Notes under the pieces: model-generated
What the model saw: the letters and a program-made list of their open reading frames with translations, nothing else
What the model was told of the DNA's origin: nothing
Databases searched by the model: none
Assembly (NCBI RefSeq): GCF_038005985.1
Contig: NZ_JBBOUI010000001.1
Span: 1,880,001 to 1,944,000 of the forward strand
From: Solibacillus sp. FSL R7-0682
GTDB lineage: Bacteria; Bacillota; Bacilli; Bacillales_A; Planococcaceae
DNA: 64,000 bases
Direction: 5' to 3'
Shown here: positions 41,143 through 49,412 of the stretch, piece by piece
How positions within the stretch are numbered: the stretch's first letter is position 1
How the letters are laid out: each line of letters starts with the position of its first letter
Translations under genes and position numbers: made by a program

Positions 41143-42705
41143 GTGGTGAACGATTTGATGCCTGTTAATCAAAAGCAAGAAGAACAAAACGAACGTATTA
41201 TTCGATTACTTGAGCAACAACTAGCTCAGTCAAATCGACAAATAGAAGCCTTAACAGAGCAAGTTCGCCAATTAACAAAAGCGTTATATGGCTCTAAATC
41301 GGAGAAAGCCAAGTATCAAGCTCCTGATGGACAAGTCTCTTTATTTGAAGACGATCCGTCTTTTAATGAACCTGAGCAGACAGAAGAACAAAGCACCGAT
41401 ACGGTTAGTTATACGGTTACTCGTAAAAAGACAAATAAAAAACGAAATGATTCGTTTCGTGAGGATATTGAAATTGAAGAAATTCATCATCACCCAGCCA
41501 ACTTAGCTTGTGAGTGTTGTCAGGGGGAAATGGTAGAATTCAGTTCTACGTTGATACGTGAAGAGGCGAAATTCATTCCAGCTTCCCTGAAGCGCGTGCA
41601 GCATTTTGAACATGTGTATGAGTGTAAATTGTGTAAAAACGATGCCCTACGAAAAGCTCAAATTAAACGTGGTAAAGCACCACAAGGTGCTATCCAAAGA
41701 AGCATTGCTGGCCCAACTGTTTTGGCCAAGCTTATCTACGATAAGTTTATTCAGTACTTGCCTCTTTACCGTCAGGTAAATGAATGGGAACGCCATGGCC
41801 TACATACAAACGATAAAAATCTTTCCAATTGGGTAATACGTGTGGCAGAAGATTGGCTTCAACCACTTTATGATTTGATGAAGCAGCTATTAACGGCAAA
41901 GTCTGTACTGCATATCGACGAAACCTATGCACAAATAATCAAGCGTTCTGATGGAAAGCCAGCTCAATCAAACGCTTTTAATTGGGTATGTCGCAGTGTA
42001 CAAAGTGAAGGCCCCATTATCGTTTTATTTAAGAGTGCTCTTTCTCGAGGGCGAGCTATATTAGAAGATTTAATTAAGGGATTCAAAGGCACTGTCATCT
42101 GTGATGGGTATTCAGCTTATGGTCAATTACCGCACGTTCAATTCGCCAACTGTTGGGCGCATGTACGCCGTTATTGGCTAAAAGCCGATAGTAAGAATGG
42201 CCGAATAGGCGTGCAATATTGCGATCGGTTGTTTCATATCGAGCGTCAAATCAAACATCTTTCAGCGGAAGAGCGCGTGAAAGCTCGTCAACAAGAAGCA
42301 AAACCGATTGTCGATGAATTTTTCGATTGGATTGATCGTTCGCCTTTCTTCGGCAAAAATGCTATTGCGAAAGCAGCTGAATATACATTAAGCCGTTCAT
42401 CTGAGTTAAAAGTTTTCCTTGAAAATGGGGACGTTGCTATTGATAATAATCCCGCTGAAAATGCGATTCGTCCAAATGTCATTGGTCGCAAAAACTGGCT
42501 TTTCTCTGTGAGTGAAGCAGGTGCGAAAGCGAATGCCATTTGTTTAAGTTTGGCCGAAACAGCCAAAGCAAACGGAATTGATTTTTATCAGTATCTGGTA
42601 AAGCTGATGACGGAATTACCTAATGTACCGTTTCATCAGCAACCAGAGATTTTACATAATTACATGCCTTGGTCGGAAAATATTCAAGCCACATGTGCAA
42701 AATAG
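41143..42705 (+). CDS. tnpC: IS66 transposase TnpC
   Basis: A 520-residue DDE transposase. N-terminal leucine-zipper-like coiled coil (about 10-50, QLAQSNRQIEALTEQVRQLT), a zinc-finger-like region with HHPANLACECC and CKLCKN, then the catalytic core with HIDETYAQI (first D), CDGYSAYG (second D) and the C-terminal NNPAENAIRPNVIGRKNWLF (E). Full length and uninterrupted. GTG start. The stop overlaps the terminator hairpin at 42705. Confidence 0.95.
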   Translation: MVNDLMPVNQKQEEQNERIIRLLEQQLAQSNRQIEALTEQVRQLTKALYGSKSEKAKYQAPDGQVSLFEDDPSFNEPEQTEEQSTDTVSYTVTRKKTNKKRNDSFREDIEIEEIHHHPANLACECCQGEMVEFSSTLIREEAKFIPASLKRVQHFEHVYECKLCKNDALRKAQIKRGKAPQGAIQRSIAGPTVLAKLIYDKFIQYLPLYRQVNEWERHGLHTNDKNLSNWVIRVAEDWLQPLYDLMKQLLTAKSVLHIDETYAQIIKRSDGKPAQSNAFNWVCRSVQSEGPIIVLFKSALSRGRAILEDLIKGFKGTVICDGYSAYGQLPHVQFANCWAHVRRYWLKADSKNGRIGVQYCDRLFHIERQIKHLSAEERVKARQQEAKPIVDEFFDWIDRSPFFGKNAIAKAAEYTLSRSSELKVFLENGDVAIDNNPAENAIRPNVIGRKNWLFSVSEAGAKANAICLSLAETAKANGIDFYQYLVKLMTELPNVPFHQQPEILHNYMPWSENIQATCAK

Positions 42706-42738
42706 CCAGCTATCTGAAAAAAATTTCAGATAGCTGGC
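42705..42738 (+). terminator. Terminator inside IS66
   Basis: GCCAGCTATCTGAAA pairs perfectly with TTTCAGATAGCTGGC (15 bp). Confidence 0.8.
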
Positions 42739-42791
42739 CGATCGTCGTGCGTACCGTGAAGGTGCGCTATTTTTTTATATTTCGGGCTTAC

Positions 42792-42799
42792 AGTATAAA
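42792..42799. repeat. Target-site duplication, right copy
   Basis: AGTATAAA. Confidence 0.9.
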
Positions 42800-42913
42800 G
42801 AAGTAGATACAGATGAATTTTTAAGGTTCATGAAATTTTATTTAGAATTAGAAGATGACTCCTTATTTGAGGGTTGGCTAGAACTAGGAAATACTGAAAA
42901 TAAATAATTTATT

Positions 42914-42939
42914 ATTCAACTAAGGTGCAGGTTGAATAA
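42914..42939. repeat. Family A repeat, short form
   Basis: ATTCAACTAAGGTGC then AGGTTGAATAA. Six bases after the stop of the peptidase remnant. Confidence 0.75.
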
Positions 42940-42993
42940 AAAGTAACAAGATACGAAGAATAAAGTGTAAACGTAAATCAGAGGTGAGTGTTG

Positions 42994-43407
42994 ATGGTTA
43001 AGCATTACTTAGTCTCATTAGGAATTATATTAATTGTTCTTACTTCTATGCAAGTAGCAAAATCAGAAACTATACCAAAAGCGGAAGAAATGTATGTCAC
43101 AACAGAGGACATAATTTCAGACATTATCTTCCCAACTATTGATAAAAGAGTTATCAAAGAGTATGGAGGAGAAAATCGCCTTACTTGGCAATGGAAAAGG
43201 ATTGTTGGTATTACTTACAACGAGAATCATTCCTATGATGTTACTGTAAGAATTGAGATTCCTTCAAAAAAGCCTAACGGGAATGTTAAAGAAGATTTGG
43301 TTAAGGTACGAATATATCCGTCCTGTGATAGTGAGAAGCTTAATAAGCAGAAATGTAATCACGGTTTCGAAATTGAAATATTAGACTACAAACATTTATC
43401 TCAATAA
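42994..43407 (+). CDS. Exported protein, DUF3888-like
   Basis: A 137-residue protein with a signal peptide (HYLVSLGIILIVLTSMQVAKS, about 4-24) and a mature domain containing TEDIISDIIFPTIDKRVIKE and TYNENHSYDVTVRIEI. The arrangement recalls DUF3888 proteins of Bacillus. Two late cysteines (SC and KC) could pair. Function unknown. ATG at 42994 lies six bases after GAGGTGAG. Confidence 0.6.
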   Translation: MVKHYLVSLGIILIVLTSMQVAKSETIPKAEEMYVTTEDIISDIIFPTIDKRVIKEYGGENRLTWQWKRIVGITYNENHSYDVTVRIEIPSKKPNGNVKEDLVKVRIYPSCDSEKLNKQKCNHGFEIEILDYKHLSQ

Positions 43408-43576
43408 GAAATATACCTTTAACTAACATTTTTGTTGAAAGTCAGTCATGGCAAAGGTTTTGAAGCATTTCAAGTGATATTACACTATCGTCTTAGATGA
43501 ATACAACCTCGCTTAAAAATTGAAGACTTACGGTGTAAATCTACACAAATTTACTTCCGTCTTACTGAATAATGAG

Positions 43577-43608
43577 TGCTTTACTTCAAGAAGGAGTAAA
43601 GCTTTTTT
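43577..43608 (+). terminator. Terminator-like hairpin
   Basis: GCTTTACTTC / AGGAGTAAAGC followed by TTTTTTTC. Confidence 0.7.
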
Positions 43609-43610
43609 TC

Positions 43611-43643
43611 TTATTGAACAAACGAAGTAGTTAGTTGAACAAG
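43611..43643. repeat. Family A repeat
   Basis: TTATTGAACAAACGAAGTAG then TTAGTTGAACAAG. Confidence 0.7.
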
Positions 43644-43693
43644 GAATTATTGAACTTAGCAGAGAATGTGATTACATTGGAGGGGAATAGAAT

Positions 43694-44239
43694 ATGAACG
43701 ATTTATTTACAATTGACTGCGGTGAAATACTATTAAGAGAGTTTAGAATAGAAGATGTAGATGCTATTTATGAACTGACTTCACAACCCGAAGTTTATGA
43801 GTTTTTGCCAGATTGGCGTTCGACTAGAGAACAAAGATTAGATTGGGTTACAAATTATGAGATACCAGATAATAAAGAGTTTTTAGCTAATGTCCCAAGC
43901 ATAGGCGAAAGGTGGCTGAAGTTGGGCATTGTTTTAAAAGAAACTAATGAATTTATTGGTTTTTGTAATACCGGTATCAAAGAGGAATTAAGTGGACCAA
44001 ATAGAGAAGTTGCTTACTCTATCTCTAAGGATTATAGAAATAAGGGGTACACAACACAAGCAGTAAAAGGATTAGTAAATTACCTATTTGAAAACACTGA
44101 TGTTGAACAATTGAATGCTGTGGTTCTTCCACGCAATGTAGCTTCAAATAAAGTAATAGCAAAATGTGGCTTTCATCTTAGAGGGAATGTTGAGATTGAA
44201 AATCAACTACATTATCATTATACACTTGTAAAAAAATAA
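43694..44239 (+). CDS. GNAT N-acetyltransferase (RimJ/RimL type)
   Basis: A 181-residue acetyltransferase with the RimJ/RimL start (ILLREFRIEDVDAIYELTSQ, EVYEFLPDWRSTREQ). Central EFIGFCNTGI, acetyl-CoA loop SISKDYRNKGYTTQAVKGLV, C-terminal NVASNKVIAKCGFHLRGNV. Its layout matches enzymes that acetylate protein N-termini or small amines, and the substrate is open. ATG after TTGGAGGGGAAT. The next gene begins 46 bases on. Confidence 0.85.
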   Translation: MNDLFTIDCGEILLREFRIEDVDAIYELTSQPEVYEFLPDWRSTREQRLDWVTNYEIPDNKEFLANVPSIGERWLKLGIVLKETNEFIGFCNTGIKEELSGPNREVAYSISKDYRNKGYTTQAVKGLVNYLFENTDVEQLNAVVLPRNVASNKVIAKCGFHLRGNVEIENQLHYHYTLVKK

Positions 44240-44285
44240 TGGATTTCCAGAATTTATTAAAAGGATTTTGGGGAGGCAGAATAGG

Positions 44286-45128
44286 TTGGTAAATATAAAT
44301 GATACTATAACTAAATATTTGGATTGTCTTAATATACATTTAGAGAAGCCTTCATATAATTATTTAGAACAAATTTGTAGTGCACAATTAAATACTTATC
44401 CCTTTGAGAATATCAGTAAATTACTTTATTTTAGAAATAATAATTATAGTAATTTTGAAATACCTTCATTTGAGTTATTTACTGAGAATTATTGCGAATA
44501 CAACTTTGGAGGAACTTGCTACACCTTAAATTCTAACTTAATGATCTTATTAAAGGGGATAGGGTTTGATTGTTATCATGTTATGCTTGGGGAGGAACAC
44601 TTGGGCATTATAGTAAAAATTGATAATAAGCATTTTTATGTTGATTGTGGTGCTGCCGCTCCCTTTTTTAAGCCGGTACATTTGAATAATTATGAGAATA
44701 TTTCTCTTTTTGGTAAAGATGAGGTATATATATTACCAGAAGAGCCACAAAGAAATAAGTATAAATATGTTCGCTATACTAATGGTAAAAAAAGTGGGAA
44801 AACATGGCACTTTAATTCTCGGAAGGAAGCTAATGTTAGCGATTTTAATGAGCTAATAGAAAAATCCAATAAACCTAATGCCCCATTTATGACTATTTTA
44901 AGATGCCAACTATATCAAATTCATAAACAAAGAAGTGTTTCTTTAGTAAATAATACATTCAGTATACGTTATTCAAATGGTGAAACATCTGTTCAAACTT
45001 TATCCTCGGCGGAGGAAATAAGAGCAGTCATATCAGAAGAATTTATGTTACCAAAATTACCAGTTCAAGACGCTATTGACGTTTTAGAGACATTAAATAT
45101 AGACATTTTTACACAAAACACAAATTAG
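44286..45128 (+). CDS. Arylamine N-acetyltransferase-like protein
   Basis: A 280-residue NAT-superfamily protein. The Cys-His-Asp triad is visible: C78 in FGGTCYTLN (family RGGxCxxxN), H105 in GEEHLGIIV and D120 in FYVDCGAA. The Arg of RGG is replaced by Phe. Opening segment YLEQICSAQLNTYPFENISK matches the family start (HxxxxPFEN), with Tyr-Pro kept. It may acetylate arylamines or hydroxylamines. TTG at 44286 follows GGGGAGG by nine bases. Confidence 0.8.
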   Translation: MVNINDTITKYLDCLNIHLEKPSYNYLEQICSAQLNTYPFENISKLLYFRNNNYSNFEIPSFELFTENYCEYNFGGTCYTLNSNLMILLKGIGFDCYHVMLGEEHLGIIVKIDNKHFYVDCGAAAPFFKPVHLNNYENISLFGKDEVYILPEEPQRNKYKYVRYTNGKKSGKTWHFNSRKEANVSDFNELIEKSNKPNAPFMTILRCQLYQIHKQRSVSLVNNTFSIRYSNGETSVQTLSSAEEIRAVISEEFMLPKLPVQDAIDVLETLNIDIFTQNTN

Positions 45129-45130
45129 AT

Positions 45131-45222
45131 TTTGAACTAACAGTGTGCTTTAGTGAAGTTCGTTGAGTTGCTTAGACAGCTCTTCTTTCTTATTGGACTA
45201 AGAAGTAGTTTAGTTGAAGAAC
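45131..45222. repeat. Family A repeats, two copies
   Basis: TTGAACTAACAGTGTGC then TTTAG; and TATTGGACTAAGAAGTAG then TTTAGTTGAAGAAC (45190-45222). The spacer carries GAGTTGCTTAGACAGCTC, an imperfect hairpin. Confidence 0.6.
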
Positions 45223-45316
45223 GTTTAGAAGTTATATATCTATAACAATAATGTTACAAACCACAGTTTAGGGATACAATAAAAAACACTCAAATTATTG
45301 AAATAACAACTAGAGA

Positions 45317-45332
45317 TTACCTATCACTATAA
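45317..45332 (+). mobile_element. Possible 3'-end scar of a group II intron
   Basis: TTACCTATCACTATAA is identical to the last bases of the intron at 10377-10392. The bases before it are also partly alike. No other intron sequence is near. Confidence 0.35.
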
Positions 45333-45377
45333 CATGACTAGTTGCTCTCTAATTACGGTAAGGGAAGGAGAAGTAAT

Positions 45378-45716
45378 ATGGAAATAGAACGAATAGCGAA
45401 TGCTTTGTGTAAATCATGGTCTGCAGAATCAAGTACAAAATGGAGCAAAGATAATCCCACAGCGGGGCAATGTGGAGTTACTGCATTAGTTGTAAATGAT
45501 TTATTGGGCGGTGAAATAAAAAAAACTAAACTCCCAGATGGGTGGCACTTTTATAATTTTATTAAAAACAAAAGATATGATTTCACAGCTTCTCAATTTA
45601 GAGAGAGAATTTTATATACGGACATTAGCTCTAATAGAGATGAAGCATATGCAGATACTAATGAAGGTCAATACGCCTATTTAAAACAAAAAGTTTTAGA
45701 TTCCTTATTTAACTAA
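45378..45716 (+). CDS. YunG-like protein
   Basis: A 112-residue protein matching the Bacillus YunG pattern as I remember it: ALCKSWSAESSTKWS, NPTAGQCGVTALVVNDLLGG, GWHFYNFIKNKRYDFTASQF. The Q-C-G-V-T and later H-F-Y-N and Y-D-F-T would fit a papain-like Cys-His-Asp arrangement, which is inference. ATG after GGAAGGAG. The TAA overlaps a family A repeat (AAC-TAA-TGG), as in the hydrolase gene at 38414. Confidence 0.75.
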   Translation: MEIERIANALCKSWSAESSTKWSKDNPTAGQCGVTALVVNDLLGGEIKKTKLPDGWHFYNFIKNKRYDFTASQFRERILYTDISSNRDEAYADTNEGQYAYLKQKVLDSLFN

Positions 45717-45733
45717 TGGCCAGATTGTTGAAC
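45708..45733. repeat. Family A repeat, degraded
   Basis: TTTAACTAATGGCC then AGATTGTTGAAC. Contains the stop of the YunG-like gene. Confidence 0.5.
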
Positions 45734-45830
45734 AACATTTTTAAAGTGAGTCTAAAGGAGAACGATTATCTTCATTATTTAAGAGAATTTAGCAATTAGT
45801 TGCTGATTCATTTAAAGAGTAAATGTGTTC

Positions 45831-45862
45831 TTATTCAACTAACGGGTGCTTTAGGAGAACTA
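45831..45862. repeat. Family A repeat
   Basis: TTATTCAACTAACGGGTGC then TTTAGGAGAACTA. Confidence 0.65.
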
Positions 45863-45977
45863 GAAAAAAGCAGGGTATTATAGGTAAATGAAATATTTGT
45901 AATGATTAACTTGGGCATACTTTTTAAATTAATCTCTTACAAAAGACAAGTATATAAAAACTTGGAGAGTGAAGGAG

Positions 45978-46502
45978 ATGGGTGGATTGAAAAAACTTGG
46001 AAGAGTCTTATTTTTTGTAGCTATATTCGGACTTATTTGGTGGACTTCTTCGGCAAAACAACAAGTAAACCAAGTGAAAGACGAAATAAGCTATCAATAC
46101 TTTTTTGCAAACATATTAATGAGGAATACAGTTATAGAGCTTTTAGAATGGAATTTTAGTCAACCTTTAACCGATTCCCCTGAAGATAAATACTATTTGC
46201 ACAATCTTTCCGCTGAGGTTGATTACACAGCGAGTCTGATTTTTAGTGGGAACGTGGTACATCACGATTGGAAAATTCGTCTGTACGATATACAGAATTA
46301 TATCCAACGTTATATACTGGATTCTTCCCTTACAGAAGAAGATGCTGCTGATTTACATCAGGCACTGCGGGCAACTCGCTTTATTGCTACGGATTTTATT
46401 GATAATGCTAATAAGCATAAAAAATATTTATATGACGCTATGCATGATGAAAAACATGAAATGGTCGAACAAGTTAAAAGTCGTCTAGACGTACAATATT
46501 AA
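45978..46502 (+). CDS. Exported or anchored protein, unknown
   Basis: About 174 residues. An N-terminal hydrophobic segment (VLFFVAIFGLIWWTSSA) is followed by a largely helical outside part (RNTVIELLEWNF, EEDAADLHQALRATRF, KHKKYLYDAMHDEKHEMVEQ). Not recognised. Start is ambiguous: ATG 45978 with TGGAGAG, or TTG 45987 nine bases after AAGGAG. Confidence 0.55.
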   Translation: MGGLKKLGRVLFFVAIFGLIWWTSSAKQQVNQVKDEISYQYFFANILMRNTVIELLEWNFSQPLTDSPEDKYYLHNLSAEVDYTASLIFSGNVVHHDWKIRLYDIQNYIQRYILDSSLTEEDAADLHQALRATRFIATDFIDNANKHKKYLYDAMHDEKHEMVEQVKSRLDVQY

Positions 46503-46512
46503 TCCTTATTAT

Positions 46513-46539
46513 TAAACAAACTCGTGCTTTAGTAAAGTA
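46513..46539. repeat. Family A repeat, degraded
   Basis: TTAAACAAACTCGTGC then TTTAGTAAAGTAG, corresponding to the copy beside the other recombinase remnant. Confidence 0.5.
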
Positions 46540-46872
46540 GAGCAACGTCTTTTATGACGTTGCTCCTTTTGCATTTAAAAGTACTTCTGATAATGCTCTT
46601 TCCTTAGCCTCCCGCTTAATTGAGCGTAGATCCTAGTTGTTTCACTTTTCTCATGTCCCATAAGACTTTGAATGACTTCAATAGTAACGCCATTATTCAA
46701 CTAGTGAGCTGCATAGCTGTGTCTAAGTTTGTGTGGATGAATCTCTTTATTAATTTCAGCACGATTGGAGATCCACTTGATGATGCATAGTATCTGGGCG
46801 ACACTTCATTTTATGTGGCTGCTTTACTGTTACAAAGATGAAAGGGTTATTGTCATTTCTACTTTCAATATA
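46534..46872 (-). pseudogene. 3' part of a second tyrosine recombinase copy
   Basis: About 339 bases align to 36081-36418, including the terminator hairpin (46540-46565) and the sequence for the catalytic C-terminal third. It reads ESRNDNNPFIFVTVKQPHKM in one frame, which shows the undamaged state of one frameshift in the other copy. Stops interrupt the rest (e.g. near the LLNNG stretch). The match stops sharply at TTCAATATA. Confidence 0.85.
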
Positions 46873-47336
46873 CAAAACACTACTTTGGGAACTTTGAACT
46901 TTTTTGTATAATATTCATAAAGAAAATAAATGGATGATTCATTTTGGTGCATAACTTTGTTAATCAATACTCACTTTCCAGCTATAAACCCACTATTCAA
47001 ATAACGATCCCTAATGGCAATTAGGGAATGTTAAGTCATTGCACAAAAAACATTTATGGTATATAATGGATATATGAATTAGAGAGGATGGTAAATGGAT
47101 ATGAACAAATAATTCTATTTTAAATGAAAAATGTATATGCATTTTCAATAAAAAAATAGGATTAGTCTGACCATTTATTATATCTTTATTGTGCTTACTA
47201 TACGTATGCTTATTTAGTGACATAATTAATGAACATTTCTAACCCTTCTTACTGTACCTCTGTGTACTAAGAAGGATTTTTTATTTGAATTTGCGTTTCA
47301 TGAAAACTAATTTATGTTTATACAAAGGAGACTATT
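46873..47336. other. Gene-free stretch
   Basis: Half a family B repeat (CTTTGGGAACTTT) at about 46880, a short complete family B copy at 47000-47030, and a terminator-like hairpin (CCTTCTTA...TAAGAAGG, TTTTTT) at about 47244-47283. No credible ORF. Confidence 0.5.
47000..47030. repeat. Family B repeat, minimal form
   Basis: AACGATCCCTAATGGC then AATTAGGGAATGTT: the two ends joined as a palindrome with almost nothing between. Confidence 0.65.
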
Positions 47337-47960
47337 ATGCAAATTCAAAAGTACACACCCGAATACGAAGATAGCTGGTTACGCTGTCGTTTACTCGCTT
47401 ATTTTTATACGTCTTTATACGAAGATGTAGAAACATCAAAACCTACTTTCAACGGACGCCCGTCAATTGAATTAATCGCAATAGAGGATGGAATGGTTGT
47501 AGGACTTTTAGATATGGTACTTGATACAGAGGAATTAAAAACATCTTTTCTAGGAAAAGGGCTAGGTGCGTTTTTAAAAACGATTGCCGTTCATCCAGAT
47601 TATCAATCAAAAGGCATTGGGAATAAACTTTACGAAACAGCTTTAAAGGAACTTGAAAATACTCCGATTGAATTTATTGAATTATATACACGTGGAGATA
47701 AACAAGCAAATAATTTTTATAAAAAATTAGGATTTGATTTATTGTCAGAGACGTATGATGTATTTGGACTCGAAAAAGGTATAAGAGATACAATCTCTGT
47801 GGGTATAGAAAAAAAAAGGATTAAGGCATTTCATGAAGATGGAAAACCTTGTGATTATGTAATCGTTGATGCAGTTTATGAAGTATTCGATTTAAAAGCA
47901 TTAGAAAAAATTGAATATGACCGTTATTACCCTGCGCGAGGATATTTGAAAAAAATATGA
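47337..47960 (+). CDS. GNAT N-acetyltransferase with C-terminal extension
   Basis: A 207-residue acetyltransferase. Core is residues 1-145: IELIAIEDGMVVGLLDMVLD, acetyl-CoA loop IAVHPDYQSKGIGNKLYETA, and RGDKQANNFYKKLGFDL. The last 60 residues (IEKKRIKAFHEDGKPCDYVI...) are extra. Bacillus homologues with such a tail are uncharacterised. ATG after AAAGGAG. Confidence 0.85.
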   Translation: MQIQKYTPEYEDSWLRCRLLAYFYTSLYEDVETSKPTFNGRPSIELIAIEDGMVVGLLDMVLDTEELKTSFLGKGLGAFLKTIAVHPDYQSKGIGNKLYETALKELENTPIEFIELYTRGDKQANNFYKKLGFDLLSETYDVFGLEKGIRDTISVGIEKKRIKAFHEDGKPCDYVIVDAVYEVFDLKALEKIEYDRYYPARGYLKKI

Positions 47961-48088
47961 GGTTTTTAGATCAAAAAAGGGTTATTGTCAATTGGCCATA
48001 TTGTGGAACAGAATATGGTATAATGTCAATGTCTAAATATTTCCATATAATTATTTTTTAAACATTATTTGTTAAAGGGGGCGTTCAT

Positions 48089-48145
48089 TATGACAAACAA
48101 AAAAACTTTTTTACTGAGGAACTTAAAGGGGATAACGCCTAACTA
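48089..48145 (+). CDS. Possible leader peptide, 18 residues
   Basis: ATG after AAAGGGGGCG encodes MTNKKTFLLRNLKGITPN then TAA. A family A-like TAACGCCTAACTAAC overlaps its end. It lies about 47 bases before the next acetyltransferase gene. Could be a regulatory leader or a chance ORF. Confidence 0.25.
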
Positions 48146-48191
48146 ACAAAGTTTACTTAGCGTTTCCCCGAAATTTGAAAGGGGAAAATAT

Positions 48192-48647
48192 ATGCTTACA
48201 AGTAATGTGAAAATTGAAGAATTGAACGAAGAGAACTGGTATGAATGCTGTAAATTGAAATTATCCGAGAAACAAACAGAGTATTTGGAGTCAAATGCCA
48301 TATCAATTGCCCAATCAAAGTATGAACCGTCATTAAAACCTTTTGCAATTTACTATGAAGATAAAGTAGTGGGTTTCCTTATGTTTAACACTGAAAAAGA
48401 GGAACTTGATGAATATTGGGTATTTAGGATAATGATTGATGAGAATTATCAAGGTAAAGGTATAGGGAAAGCTGCGACAAAGTTAATGATTTCAGAGATG
48501 AGTAAGTTGCCAGATGCAGAAAAGATTGTTGTTGGTTATCATCCGGAAAATCAGGAAGCACATCACCTATATGCCAGTTTAGGATTTATTGATAATGGCG
48601 ACCGATTTGGAAAGGAAATGGCTGTTATCAAATATATAAACGAGTGA
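48192..48647 (+). CDS. GNAT N-acetyltransferase (BltD-like)
   Basis: A 151-residue acetyltransferase of the same subtype as at 689-1189. KPFAIYYEDKVVGFLMFNTE, IMIDENYQGKGIGKAATKLM (Q-x-x-G-x-G) and PENQEAHHLYASLGFIDNGD. The pattern fits polyamine acetyltransferases such as BltD, but the substrate is inferred. A strong terminator follows at 48657-48690. Confidence 0.85.
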   Translation: MLTSNVKIEELNEENWYECCKLKLSEKQTEYLESNAISIAQSKYEPSLKPFAIYYEDKVVGFLMFNTEKEELDEYWVFRIMIDENYQGKGIGKAATKLMISEMSKLPDAEKIVVGYHPENQEAHHLYASLGFIDNGDRFGKEMAVIKYINE

Positions 48648-48656
48648 AGTAAAAAT

Positions 48657-48690
48657 AAGGGAGAACCTGTTTTGGGTTCTCCCTTTCAAA
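48657..48690 (+). terminator. Rho-independent terminator
   Basis: AAGGGAGAACC (48657-48667) pairs with GGTTCTCCCTT (48675-48685). Confidence 0.8.
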
Positions 48691-48710
48691 TTTAGTAAAA
48701 ACACTATTTT

Positions 48711-48735
48711 AGAATCTGGGCAATTGTTGAATAAG
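48711..48735. repeat. Family A repeat, right half
   Basis: AGAATCTGGGC then AATTGTTGAATAAG. Confidence 0.5.
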
Positions 48736-48838
48736 GTTAAATCTTCACTTTGTTGAATCAAATATAAATAGGTAAATGACATTTTGTATATAAGTGCAAA
48801 TTACGGGTTGTTGATATTTAGATAAGGAGGTTGATATC

Positions 48839-49282
48839 ATGAAAAAATTGATTTTGTTTTTAATAGGAATTATTCCTTTTGTGTTAGGTTTTCTAATGAA
48901 TTCTTGGTTGATACAAAATTCTAATAGTATATTACCGTTAAAATTAATAGGGATTATTTTACTTATTTTTTGGGTGTTGGTTGGATTTATTACTTGTAAG
49001 TTTGATAAAACACCATATCAGTCGGCGGTAATTATACATTCACCTGCTTTATTAGTACTCTTATTAATAATGTATCAAGATATAATATTAGGACAATTTT
49101 GGTCTAATTTTTTTGGATTGGCTACCCAATTTTATTACTTACCGTTGATTAATATTTCTAGCTTCATTGTTGGTGGAGGATTTTATGTACAAATGTGGAC
49201 AGCAAGCCTAGTTGCCTTTTTGTTAATGTATGGTTCTTACTATTTAGGATGTTATTTTAAAAAAAACCTCAGCAGTAAATAG
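48839..49282 (+). CDS. Membrane protein, about four helices, unknown
   Basis: A 147-residue protein with four hydrophobic segments (about 4-25, 33-53, 64-85, 118-138). No known motif. ATG after AAGGAGGTTG. A one-gene unit between family A repeats. Confidence 0.65.
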   Translation: MKKLILFLIGIIPFVLGFLMNSWLIQNSNSILPLKLIGIILLIFWVLVGFITCKFDKTPYQSAVIIHSPALLVLLLIMYQDIILGQFWSNFFGLATQFYYLPLINISSFIVGGGFYVQMWTASLVAFLLMYGSYYLGCYFKKNLSSK

Positions 49283-49311
49283 TGAACTGTATTTAAATTA
49301 AGCATCTATTT

Positions 49312-49366
49312 ATCTTCAACTAATGGGGGCAAGAGTTAAACAAACGTAGCAGCTTAGTTGAACAAG
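49312..49366. repeat. Family A repeats, two joined copies
   Basis: CTTCAACTAATGGGGGC then AAGAGTTAAACAAACGTAGC and AGCTTAGTTGAAC. Confidence 0.65.
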
Positions 49367-49412
49367 CATGTAACTTTAAGCCATTTGAAATGTATGTATG
49401 GAGGAAATAGAA

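Larger units (their letters stand above)
40466..42791 (+). mobile_element. IS66-family insertion sequence, complete
   Basis: 2326 bp. Ends GTAAGCCCG (left) and CGGGCTTAC (right) form the terminal inverted repeat, with the 8-bp duplication AGTATAAA on both sides, the size known for IS66. Three genes in the usual order (accessory ORF, tnpB, tnpC) are all open. Ends, duplication and genes are intact, so insertion is recent. Confidence 0.95.
40276..42907 (+). pseudogene. C-terminal remnant of an M1-type metallopeptidase gene, split by IS66
   Basis: Left part before 40466 and right part from 42792 join in frame when the IS and one target copy are removed: HGGKQTAENFLRRYYTLYKY then KEVDTDEFLRFMKFYLELED up to TAA at 42907. 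Further upstream the frame is broken (stop before QKLVKIF) but continues recognisably (LPLHEYTKSPQSNYIYGQSL). The pattern matches the C-terminal helices of M1 aminopeptidase-like proteins. No zinc site remains. The remnant begins directly beside the family A repeat at 40238. Confidence 0.55.
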
